Of a stretch of DNA of 8,121 nucleotides, positions 1 to 5,334 are shown in pieces. Both the position numbers and the translations under genes were made by a program. Numbering within the stretch: the first letter of the stretch is position 1; each line of letters opens with the position of its first letter. This DNA is from Gammaproteobacteria bacterium. Lineage in GTDB: Bacteria; Pseudomonadota; Gammaproteobacteria; UBA6429; Thiohalophilaceae. The stretch is from contig QILH01000262.1 of the NCBI GenBank assembly GCA_003233255.1, positions 1 to 8,121 on the forward strand, in the 5' to 3' direction. The notes under the pieces are model-generated. The model saw only the letters and a list, made by a program, of their open reading frames with translations, was not told where the DNA came from and ran no database searches.

Positions 1-258
1 AGAAAACGGAATAACAAATAAGGCGGTAAGTGGATAAATATAAATATCTAGTAATTCGTTACTGTTGTGTTTTTCGAGGTATGAACCAGTTATTTCTATC
101 AATAACGTAGATAGAATAGATATAAATACCACCAGCGGATAAATAATTGTTGCCCAAACATATTTCAAAGGTGGAGCAAGATTAGTGCGCTTAATAATTA
201 GCGCGAATGAAGTCAGCCATAACAAAAAACATATAATTGCGAGTGATATAATATCCAT
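1..258 (-). CDS. Partial membrane protein, function unknown (N-terminal 86 codons)
   Basis: An open frame begins with ATG at 258 and stays open for 86 codons to the left edge, where it is cut, so the C-terminus is missing. I do not recognise the family. The visible part is very hydrophobic. One probable membrane helix covers residues 3-22, a basic and polar loop follows (KRTN at 23-26), a second helix lies near 35-54, a polar stretch with EKHNSNE is at 62-68, and a third hydrophobic segment starts near 73. This suggests a small multi-pass inner-membrane protein. The ribosome binding site is weak (AAGTG about eight bases upstream), so the start is only probable. The gene is much richer in A+T than argG, which lies 97 bp upstream in the same direction, and this fits accessory or horizontally acquired DNA. 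Confidence 0.6.
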   Translation of the reverse strand, partial: MDIISLAIICFLLWLTSFALIIKRTNLAPPLKYVWATIIYPLVVFISILSTLLIEITGSYLEKHNSNELLDIYIYPLTALFVIPFS

Positions 259-355
259 AAATTTACACTTTTAAATGATGCAATATAGAATTTATTTCAC
301 ATATTCATTGTGTGAATGTTTTAGTTTGAAATCCATTTCAACACTATGTAGGCTA

Positions 356-1570
356 TTATTTTTTTTGCCGCATCGCCGCAATCCGCATCCGCAGGGCATT
401 GAGTTTTATAAACCCATGCGCGTCGGACTGATCGTAGGCCCCGGCATCATCTTCAAAGGTGGCGATGGCTTCATCGAATAAACTATCGGTTTCGGATTTA
501 CGCCCTTCGACGATCACGTTGCCTTTGTATAACTTGACCCGTACAAAACCATTGACGGTTTTTTGCGAGGCATCGATCATTTCCTGCATCATCTGGCGTT
601 CAGGTGCCCACCAGTAACCGTTGTAGATCATGCTGGCGTATTTTGGCATCAGTTCATCTTTGAGATGGGCCACTTCACGGTCCAGGGTTAAGGATTCCAT
701 TGCACGATGGGCCTTTAACATCACGGTGCCGGCCGGGGTTTCGTAACAGCCGCGTGATTTCATGCCGACATAACGGTTTTCTACGATGTCATCACGGCCT
801 ACGCCGTTGGCACCTGCGACTTTATTCAGGTATTCCATCACCGTTGCGGGTGACATGGCCTTGCCATCGATGGCGATGATGTCGCCTCGTTTGTATTCTA
901 ATTCCAGTGTCGTGGCGGTATCGGGTGCGCCTTCAGGGGAAACACTCCAACGCCACATGTCGTCTTCCGGGCCGGCCCATGGGTCTTCAAGCACGCCACC
1001 TTCATAGGAGATGTGCAGCAGATTGGCATCCATCGAGTAGGGCGATTTTTTGCCCTTGTTGAAGTCGACCGGGATCTCGTGTTTTTTCGCATAGTCCATT
1101 AATTTCTGACGTGAGTTCAAATCCCATTCTCGCCAGGGGGCTATCACTTTGACATTGGGACTGAGGGCATAGGCGCCTAATTCAAAACGTACCTGGTCAT
1201 TACCCTTGCCGGTGGCGCCATGGGAGATGGCATCGGCGTTGGTATCGGTGGCAATCTCAACCAGCCGTTTGGCAATGAGAGGACGGGCAATCGAAGTGCC
1301 GAGCAGGTATTCGCCCTCATAGAGGGTATTGGCGCGGAACATCGGGAACACGTAATTGCGGGCGTATTCTTCGCGCAGATCCTCGATAAAAATCTCTTTC
1401 ACGCCCATGGCTTCGGCTTTGGCGCGAGCCGGATCGACCTCTTCACCCTGGCCAATATCCGCGGTGAAGGTTACCACCTCGCACTGATAGGTATCCTGCA
1501 ACCATTTTAATATGATTGAGGTATCCAGGCCGCCAGAATAGGCCAAAACGACTTTTTTAGTATCCGACAT
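356..1570 (-). CDS. argG: Argininosuccinate synthase
   Basis: This enzyme joins citrulline and aspartate using ATP to make argininosuccinate, the penultimate step of arginine synthesis in the cytosol. The 404-residue length is usual for the family. Near the N-terminus is the ATP-binding P-loop AYSGGLDTS (residues 10-18). The second family signature, GATGKGNDQVRFE, is at 118-130, and the substrate-binding stretch KSPYSMDANLL is at 175-185. The frame could begin 28 codons further upstream. I chose the ATG at 1570 because the family starts with this MSDTKKVVLAYSGG type of N-terminus and a GGGAG ribosome binding site lies six bases before it. The gene is separated from the hvf operon by a terminator and has its own TATAAT box, so it is probably transcribed alone. 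I see no convincing ArgR operator and no frameshift. Confidence 0.97.
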   Translation of the reverse strand: MSDTKKVVLAYSGGLDTSIILKWLQDTYQCEVVTFTADIGQGEEVDPARAKAEAMGVKEIFIEDLREEYARNYVFPMFRANTLYEGEYLLGTSIARPLIAKRLVEIATDTNADAISHGATGKGNDQVRFELGAYALSPNVKVIAPWREWDLNSRQKLMDYAKKHEIPVDFNKGKKSPYSMDANLLHISYEGGVLEDPWAGPEDDMWRWSVSPEGAPDTATTLELEYKRGDIIAIDGKAMSPATVMEYLNKVAGANGVGRDDIVENRYVGMKSRGCYETPAGTVMLKAHRAMESLTLDREVAHLKDELMPKYASMIYNGYWWAPERQMMQEMIDASQKTVNGFVRVKLYKGNVIVEGRKSETDSLFDEAIATFEDDAGAYDQSDAHGFIKLNALRMRIAAMRQKK

Positions 1571-1576
1571 AACGTG

Positions 1577-1581
1577 CTCCC
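1577..1581 (-). promoter_or_regulatory. Ribosome binding site of argG
   Basis: On the minus strand this reads GGGAG, six bases before the ATG at 1570. It decides between that start and the longer in-frame alternatives upstream, which would have to be translated from within the promoter region. Confidence 0.75.
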
Positions 1582-1597
1582 AATAAATCGAGGGGAG

Positions 1598-1603
1598 ATT
1601 ATA
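1598..1603 (-). promoter_or_regulatory. Probable -10 box of the argG promoter
   Basis: On the minus strand this reads TATAAT, a perfect sigma-70 -10 hexamer. It would give a start point near 1591 and a leader of about 20 bases before argG. The hexamer 17 bases upstream (GACCGA) is a poor -35 match, so the promoter may be weak or helped by an activator. It lies between the hvf terminator and argG, where a separate promoter is needed. Confidence 0.55.
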
Positions 1604-1674
1604 CATGAATTGATGGGTTTTCGGTCCTTCCCTGGAAGGAATACAAACTGGCAAGGGCCAAATGATGGGCGAAT

Positions 1675-1699
1675 AAAAAAAGCCGACTTTCGTCGGCTT
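1675..1699 (-). terminator. Rho-independent terminator of the hvf operon
   Basis: Read on the minus strand, an 8-bp stem AAGCCGAC/GTCGGCTT closes a GAAA tetraloop and runs straight into a run of seven T. The stem arms are 1692-1699 and 1680-1687, and the T run is 1675-1681 (its first two T are also the end of the stem). It begins seven bases after the hvfX stop codon, so it ends the hvfA-hvfB-hvfC-hvfX transcript and insulates argG. Confidence 0.9.
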
Positions 1700-1705
1700 A
1701 TTCGT

Positions 1706-2311
1706 TTAATCGGGATCGAATCGCTTTTTAATCCAGTAGTCGAGGCTCGCATATCGACCTGCGCCGATAAAAAACAACACCAGCAACATCAGGAAATAAG
1801 TCGCCGCAAATTCGATACCATTTTTGAGGATCGTGATACTGCCATCGGCAGTGATATAGTCGTAGTTACTGTATTCTTTGAGGATTTCTCGCGCCTTGTT
1901 TTTACGTTCGGCGGCACCTTCGATCTTATCCATGCGCCATTCCCAGGGTACGGTCAGGGTTTGTTCGGGCAGGGCGTGCCAGCCATTTTGCCAGTGGGCG
2001 GTGCCCGCAGCGACGACCATGGTGAACATGAGAGGTAAAGCGACCCAGCGTGTGGCAAATCCGATCAGAATAGCGATACCGCCGAAAAATTCGGTTGCGC
2101 CGGCAAGAACGGCCATTAACATTGGCGCGGGCATACCCAGTCCCCAGTCGGGATTGCCAAAATAGGCAGCGGTATTTTCCAGTCCAGTGAGCTTGCCGTA
2201 ACCGGCGAGAATGAGAATTGGGGCAAGAAAAATTCGCAGTAGAAGTGGAGCTAAAAAATCGATTTGCCGGGTTTTATCGAGCATACCTTGCAATTGTAAT
2301 AAGATGTTCAT
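1706..2311 (-). CDS. hvfX: DoxX-family membrane protein, HvfX-type RiPP maturation protein
   Basis: This 201-residue inner-membrane protein belongs to the DoxX family. Four hydrophobic segments are visible near residues 20-38, 63-84, 88-105 and 164-186. The family-typical stretch RIFLAPILILAGYGKL is at 26-41 and the GATEFFGGIAILIGFATR segment is at 71-88. A long polar loop (about 106-160) separates the third and fourth helices. DoxX proteins of this type recur beside MNIO-type copper-RiPP genes. Their exact job is not settled; help with modification, redox supply or membrane handling of the product have to be left open. The gene follows hvfC after 42 bp, has a strong AGGAGAG ribosome binding site (2316-2322), and is the last gene before the terminator. 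Family assignment is secure. The HvfX name rests mainly on context. Confidence 0.85.
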   Translation of the reverse strand: MNILLQLQGMLDKTRQIDFLAPLLLRIFLAPILILAGYGKLTGLENTAAYFGNPDWGLGMPAPMLMAVLAGATEFFGGIAILIGFATRWVALPLMFTMVVAAGTAHWQNGWHALPEQTLTVPWEWRMDKIEGAAERKNKAREILKEYSNYDYITADGSITILKNGIEFAATYFLMLLVLFFIGAGRYASLDYWIKKRFDPD

Positions 2312-2353
2312 GGTGCTCTCCTGTATATTATTATGATTTGTTAGACAGGATTA

Positions 2354-3130
2354 TCAGGTTTTGTTCACTCCGATTATCACGTCGCGAGTTTTTAGGTCAT
2401 GTAATATCTGCAATCCACCCTGAATGACGACATCTGGGTTCGGATGCTTCAGTTGTTCAGCAATGTTAGTGAGCATTTGTTTGCTGGTGAGATTCGATTC
2501 GTCTGAAATAAGTTGCAATAGTTGTGCGGTGACCGGATTAATATCTAAAAAATGTACGTCGTTATTTGAATTACGATAGACAACGAGATAGGTGGGTTGG
2601 TCGCCGGGTTGTTCGGGTAAGTACTCGGGGCTGATTTCATGTACAGGATAGTTGTAATTTAATGGCCAGGCCGTTTTGGATAACGCCGGAACACCTTCCA
2701 GCAAATCACCATCGATATCAATATTTTCATAATCATTTTCGATATCGGTCACGCTTAACGCGAGCTCAACCCATTCATAATGGGCTAATTCCAGCATAAA
2801 CGGGTAATCGTCCGGCTCTTCTTCACGCTCGTTTTCCAGATATTTTAAGAATTCACGCGGCATTTCCTGAAAAAATGGGGTGGCTGCCTGGTGCTTTTCA
2901 AAATAATCGCGAATCATTCGATGCCACTTTTCATCCTCGGTAAGCTCGCGCAAAACGGGATAGGCATTTGACATAAAACCTTCGACGTTATTATAAAATA
3001 ACTCACTATAGATCTTCATGCGTCGAGCTTCGATATTATCCGGACGAGGGTATTTTTCCGGGTTACGCAAATGTTTTGCGAAGGCGTATTGAACCTGTTT
3101 AAAGTTGGGTGTGTTAGCCGCGCTGCACAT
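2354..3130 (-). CDS. hvfC: HvfC-type DUF2063 partner protein of the RiPP maturase
   Basis: This is the partner of the HvfB enzyme. In characterised Hvf and bufferin systems such proteins form a complex with the MNIO enzyme and help engage the precursor peptide. The 258-residue protein has a helical N-terminal DUF2063 domain (about 8-110). It includes QYAFAKHLRNP (14-24) and the conserved RRMKIYSELFYNNVEGF segment (36-52). A linking FMLELAHYEWVELAL helix is at 111-125, and a C-terminal domain (about 150-258) contains TYLVVYR and FLDINPVTAQLLQLI. The frame can start earlier, at 3190. I prefer the ATG at 3130 because homologous proteins begin shortly before the FxxxQxAFAxHxRxP motif and because it cuts the overlap with hvfB to 17 bp. 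There is no good ribosome binding site, so translation is probably coupled to hvfB. Databases often label this family 'putative DNA-binding'; I would not infer a regulator. Confidence 0.88.
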   Translation of the reverse strand: MCSAANTPNFKQVQYAFAKHLRNPEKYPRPDNIEARRMKIYSELFYNNVEGFMSNAYPVLRELTEDEKWHRMIRDYFEKHQAATPFFQEMPREFLKYLENEREEEPDDYPFMLELAHYEWVELALSVTDIENDYENIDIDGDLLEGVPALSKTAWPLNYNYPVHEISPEYLPEQPGDQPTYLVVYRNSNNDVHFLDINPVTAQLLQLISDESNLTSKQMLTNIAEQLKHPNPDVVIQGGLQILHDLKTRDVIIGVNKT

Positions 3131-3983
3131 GGTTTTGATTTTGGTGGTCACGGGTCGGTACCCAGCGTTGCTGGATCGTATGAATGGCATCCACTTCTTT
3201 TATCAATTCGGGGATCGGAGGAATGTTGAAATCGCGCTCTAGTAAGGTAGGGATGACGCCAAAAAGTTCATAACTTTTATTCAGCAGAGCCCAGACTGGG
3301 TCGATCACATCGGCACCGTGGGTATCCACTCTCAGATCTTCGGCTTCATCAAAATGTCCAGCCACATGAATGTACGATATACGTTCGCCTGGAATGGCCT
3401 TTAAAAATTCGTAAGGGTCGTAAGCATGGTTAATGCTGTTGACGTAGATATTGTTCACATCGAGCAATAATTGACAATCTGCTTCCGTAAGGACTGCATT
3501 TAAGAACTCAATTTCTTCCATCTGCTTGCCGGGGGCGGCGTAGTAGGAAACATTTTCCATTGCGACAGGTTGTTCGAGGATGTCCTGTACCCGTCTAATC
3601 CGTTTCGCGACGTAATGAATCGCTTCTTCGGTAAACGGAATCGGCATTAAGTCATAAAGATGACCTTCATCGCTACAATAACTTAAATGTTCACTGTAAT
3701 GCCGGATATTGTGCAATTTCAGAAAAGATTTAAGTTTATGTAAAAAGGCTTCATCAAGAGGGGCAGGGGAACCGATTGAGAGCGATAGCCCATGACAGAT
3801 AAAGTCGTGTTGTTCAGTGTATGAGCGGAATGATTTTCCGTAGGCACCGCCGACGCCGATCCAGTTTTCAGGGGCGACTTCGAGAAAATTCACCTGCGAA
3901 GGAAAGGGGTCTGCGAGGGAGTGCATAATCTCCCGTCGCAGACCGAGTCCTGCGCCATGAACAGGGTAAGATTTCTGATTCAT
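3114..3983 (-). CDS. hvfB: HvfB-type MNIO (DUF692) RiPP cysteine-modifying enzyme
   Basis: This is a cytosolic multinuclear non-heme iron-dependent oxidative enzyme with a TIM-barrel fold. In the characterised Hvf system the homologue converts cysteines of EGKCG motifs in HvfA into copper-binding oxazolone/thioamide groups using oxygen. At 289 residues it has the usual length. The expected metal-ligand motifs are all visible in order: VHGAGLGLR (8-16), EVAPENW (35-41), CHGLSLSIGS (63-72), YSEHLSY (96-102), MENVSYY (142-148), LLLDVNNIYVNS (172-183), YIHVAGH (204-210), DTHG (220-223) and LERDFNIPP (248-256). No key residue appears lost. It starts 21 bp after hvfA stops, with no recognisable ribosome binding site, so coupling to hvfA translation is likely. 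The choice of HvfB over BufB rests on the EGKCG-type peptide next door rather than a DUF2282 peptide. Confidence 0.94.
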   Translation of the reverse strand: MNQKSYPVHGAGLGLRREIMHSLADPFPSQVNFLEVAPENWIGVGGAYGKSFRSYTEQHDFICHGLSLSIGSPAPLDEAFLHKLKSFLKLHNIRHYSEHLSYCSDEGHLYDLMPIPFTEEAIHYVAKRIRRVQDILEQPVAMENVSYYAAPGKQMEEIEFLNAVLTEADCQLLLDVNNIYVNSINHAYDPYEFLKAIPGERISYIHVAGHFDEAEDLRVDTHGADVIDPVWALLNKSYELFGVIPTLLERDFNIPPIPELIKEVDAIHTIQQRWVPTRDHQNQNHVQRG

Positions 3984-4004
3984 GGTGTGCTATAGACCGT
4001 GTGC

Positions 4005-4361
4005 TTATTTACCGCCACACTTGCCTTCGCCGCATTTACCGTCTTTACCATCTTTCCCTTTTGCGTCGCCGCCACATTTGCCTTCGCCGCATTTACCGTC
4101 TTTGCTGCCTTTTTTGTCGCCGCCGCATTTGCCATCTTTATCTTTGGCGTCGTGTTTTTTGCCTTCGCCGCATTTGCCTTCACCGCATTTACCATCTTTG
4201 CCGTCTTTACCAGCAACTTGCATGTAGCCACTTTGCAGTTCGCTCATCGCAAATGGGTTGTCGCCAACAGGGGCAGCAGCAGCAATATTGCTCGCCGCCA
4301 TAGAAACTGCAAAAGTAGCGCCTAACGCAATTGAAAGAGGCTTAAGAATTTGTTTTGACAT
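4005..4361 (-). CDS. hvfA: HvfA-type copper-binding RiPP precursor peptide with seven [D/E]GKCG motifs
   Basis: This 118-residue secreted precursor has three parts. A Sec-type signal peptide (1 to about 30) has basic residues at 3 and 7, a hydrophobic core and an AAAA end. The next segment, NPFAMSELQSGYMQVA (35-50), matches the conserved leader stretch of this family that the maturase complex is thought to recognise. The rest is a low-complexity core of G, K, D, E and C. All seven cysteines (59, 64, 79, 91, 96, 110, 115) sit in [D/E]GKCG motifs: four DGKCG and three EGKCG. Six of them form three DGKCGEGKCG pairs. Known relatives carry oxazolone/thioamide groups made at EGKCG cysteines and bind copper. 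By analogy this product would be modified in the cytosol, exported to the periplasm and sequester copper. The start has a GGAGAG ribosome binding site seven bases away. Other open frames here are shadows of the repeats. Confidence 0.93.
   Translation of the reverse strand: MSKQILKPLSIALGATFAVSMAASNIAAAAPVGDNPFAMSELQSGYMQVAGKDGKDGKCGEGKCGEGKKHDAKDKDGKCGGDKKGSKDGKCGEGKCGGDAKGKDGKDGKCGEGKCGGK
4014..4196 (-). repeat. In-frame repeats encoding the [D/E]GKCG core of HvfA
   Basis: Three 30-bp units encode DGKCGEGKCG at 4167-4196, 4071-4100 and 4014-4043. The units at 4071-4100 and 4014-4043 differ by one base, a synonymous change. A single DGKCG unit and lysine/aspartate-rich spacers lie between them. 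Such near-identical units can expand or contract by slippage or recombination, changing the number of copper sites per peptide. Confidence 0.85.
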
Positions 4362-4368
4362 GATAGTT

Positions 4369-4374
4369 CTCTCC
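4369..4374 (-). promoter_or_regulatory. Ribosome binding site of hvfA
   Basis: On the minus strand this reads GGAGAG, seven bases before the hvfA ATG. It is clearly stronger than anything before hvfB or hvfC, which fits the need to make much more peptide than enzyme. Confidence 0.7.
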
Positions 4375-4390
4375 GTAGTTAAAAAATTTA

Positions 4391-4438
4391 ATTGGCACCC
4401 GGATTATATGTACCTGTTGCGCGTCCGGGGTTGCCAAT
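4391..4438 (-). promoter_or_regulatory. Bulged inverted repeat around a TATAAT box upstream of hvfA: promoter/operator or attenuator
   Basis: On the minus strand the arm at 4424-4438 (ATTGGCAACCCCGGA) pairs with the arm at 4391-4403 (TCCGGGTGCCAAT). This gives 13 base pairs with two single-base bulges and a 20-base spacer. The spacer end and arm contain TATAAT (4403-4408), which as a -10 box would start transcription near 4396, about 35 bases before hvfA. The matching -35 position (4426-4431, ACCCCG) is not a sigma-70 box, so an activator or an alternative sigma factor would be needed. The arms would then cover both promoter elements like an operator. Alternatively, if transcribed from upstream, the dyad is a GC-rich hairpin followed after a few bases by TAAATTTTTT, resembling a terminator or attenuator. 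I cannot decide between these from sequence alone. Confidence 0.5.
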
Positions 4439-4611
4439 AATACGCCGCAGGTTATTTTTTAGATTCAACTTTAATCAAGTTGTTGAAACATACAAGCTTT
4501 GAATGATGATTTTAGGCAAAGTTCAAAGAAAATGCTGTACAAAGTCGTATATTTTAAACTTTTGTGAGATCTTTAGTTAGATCAATTGTTCTTGTACCTT
4601 AAGAAAGCTCA
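4439..4611. other. AT-rich intergenic stretch between hvfA control region and nth
   Basis: No gene, RNA gene or convincing terminator is visible in this stretch. It holds only small inverted repeats: on the minus strand CAACTT-GATTA-AAGTTG, and GATCT-AACTAA-AGATC shortly after the nth stop. Neither is followed by a T run. A promoter for a longer hvf leader could lie here, but I see no good pair of hexamers. Confidence 0.4.
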
Positions 4612-5247
4612 TTAATCGATGGTTTTCTCATCAAATGGGCAGAGATCTTCTAGCAGGCAACTGCTGCATCGAGGTTTACGAGCCAGGCAGGTATAACGGC
4701 CAAGCAATATTAACCAGTGGTGTGCATCTTGTTTGAATTGATTAGGTACATTTTTTAAGAGGTTTTGTTCGACTTCAGCAACGGTTTTACCCGGTGCGAT
4801 ACCGAGTCGATTGCTAACCCGGAATATATGGGTATCAACGGCAATCGTGGGTTGACCAAATGCGGTATTAAGGACGACGTTCGCGGTTTTGCGCCCAACT
4901 CCGGGTAATGCTTCAAGTGCTTCACGTGTTTTTGGAACTTTCCCCTTATGCTCGTCAATCAGTATCTTGCAGGTTTTGATGATGTTTTTGGCTTTGGTAT
5001 TAAACAGACCAATGGTTTTAATATATTTTTTCAGGCCGGTTTCTTTTAAGTCCAGCATCTTTTGCGGGGTACCGGCTATTTTAAACAGTTCTTTGGTGGC
5101 CGCATTGACACTTTTATCCGTTGCCTGGGCCGATAAAATGACCGCAATCAGAAGTTGAAAGGTACTGCGATAAGCTAATTCGGTCGTTGGTTCAGGGTTT
5201 TGTGCCTGTAATCGAGAAAACAGGGTTGTAATGCTAGCAGGATTCAT
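4612..5247 (-). CDS. nth: Endonuclease III (thymine-glycol DNA glycosylase/AP lyase)
   Basis: This base-excision repair enzyme removes oxidised pyrimidines and nicks abasic sites in DNA. The protein matches E. coli Nth in length (211 residues) and position of key residues. The helix-hairpin-helix LPGVGRKTANVV (114-125) carries the catalytic lysine K120, and VDTHIFRV (137-144) carries the catalytic aspartate D138. Cysteines 187, 194, 197 and 203 form the C-terminal [4Fe-4S] motif. LLIAVILSAQATD (32-44) is also typical. The frame can start 17 codons earlier, at 5298. I chose the ATG at 5247 because it reproduces the E. coli N-terminus and length, but neither start has a good ribosome binding site. 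nth commonly follows rnfE in gammaproteobacteria; here a foreign-looking gene lies between them. Confidence 0.96.
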   Translation of the reverse strand: MNPASITTLFSRLQAQNPEPTTELAYRSTFQLLIAVILSAQATDKSVNAATKELFKIAGTPQKMLDLKETGLKKYIKTIGLFNTKAKNIIKTCKILIDEHKGKVPKTREALEALPGVGRKTANVVLNTAFGQPTIAVDTHIFRVSNRLGIAPGKTVAEVEQNLLKNVPNQFKQDAHHWLILLGRYTCLARKPRCSSCLLEDLCPFDEKTID

Positions 5248-5334
5248 AGCGGAATGTGTTTTACTTCGCAGTGGCTGTGTTTGGATAGAGTGGAGCATAA
5301 CCAGAAAAGATATAATATTAAAGTGTTAACGTAT

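Noticed and set aside
296..316. CRP-like site upstream of the left-edge gene
   Set aside because: The dyad is TTCACA-N9-TGTGAA, the half-sites facing the opposite way from the TGTGA-N6-TCACA consensus and with the wrong spacing.
1598..1612. ArgR box over the argG -10 region
   Set aside because: Only one TGAAT half-site is present next to the -10 box. The matching ATTCA half at the proper spacing is absent.
1574..2038. 154-codon open frame on the plus strand opposite hvfX and the argG promoter
   Set aside because: It runs antisense through the hvfX terminator and the C-terminal part of hvfX, has no plausible translation start signal and shows no domain. The hvfX frame is clearly the real one.
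2354..3130. Reading hvfC as a DNA-binding regulator
   Set aside because: The DUF2063 family carries a 'putative DNA-binding' label, but beside an MNIO enzyme and a Cys-rich precursor it is the maturase partner in characterised systems, and no helix-turn-helix is evident to me.
4014..4196. Repeat array that might be taken for a CRISPR or satellite
   Set aside because: The units are in-frame coding repeats of variable spacing that specify [D/E]GKCG; there are no unique spacers of constant length.
3982..4325. Several open frames on the plus strand, plus a second minus-strand frame, across the hvfA gene
   Set aside because: They exist because the repeated GC-patterned hvfA core has no stops in most frames. 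Their proteins are low-complexity Ala/Phe, Pro/Ser or Arg/Cys strings without a ribosome binding site or family resemblance.
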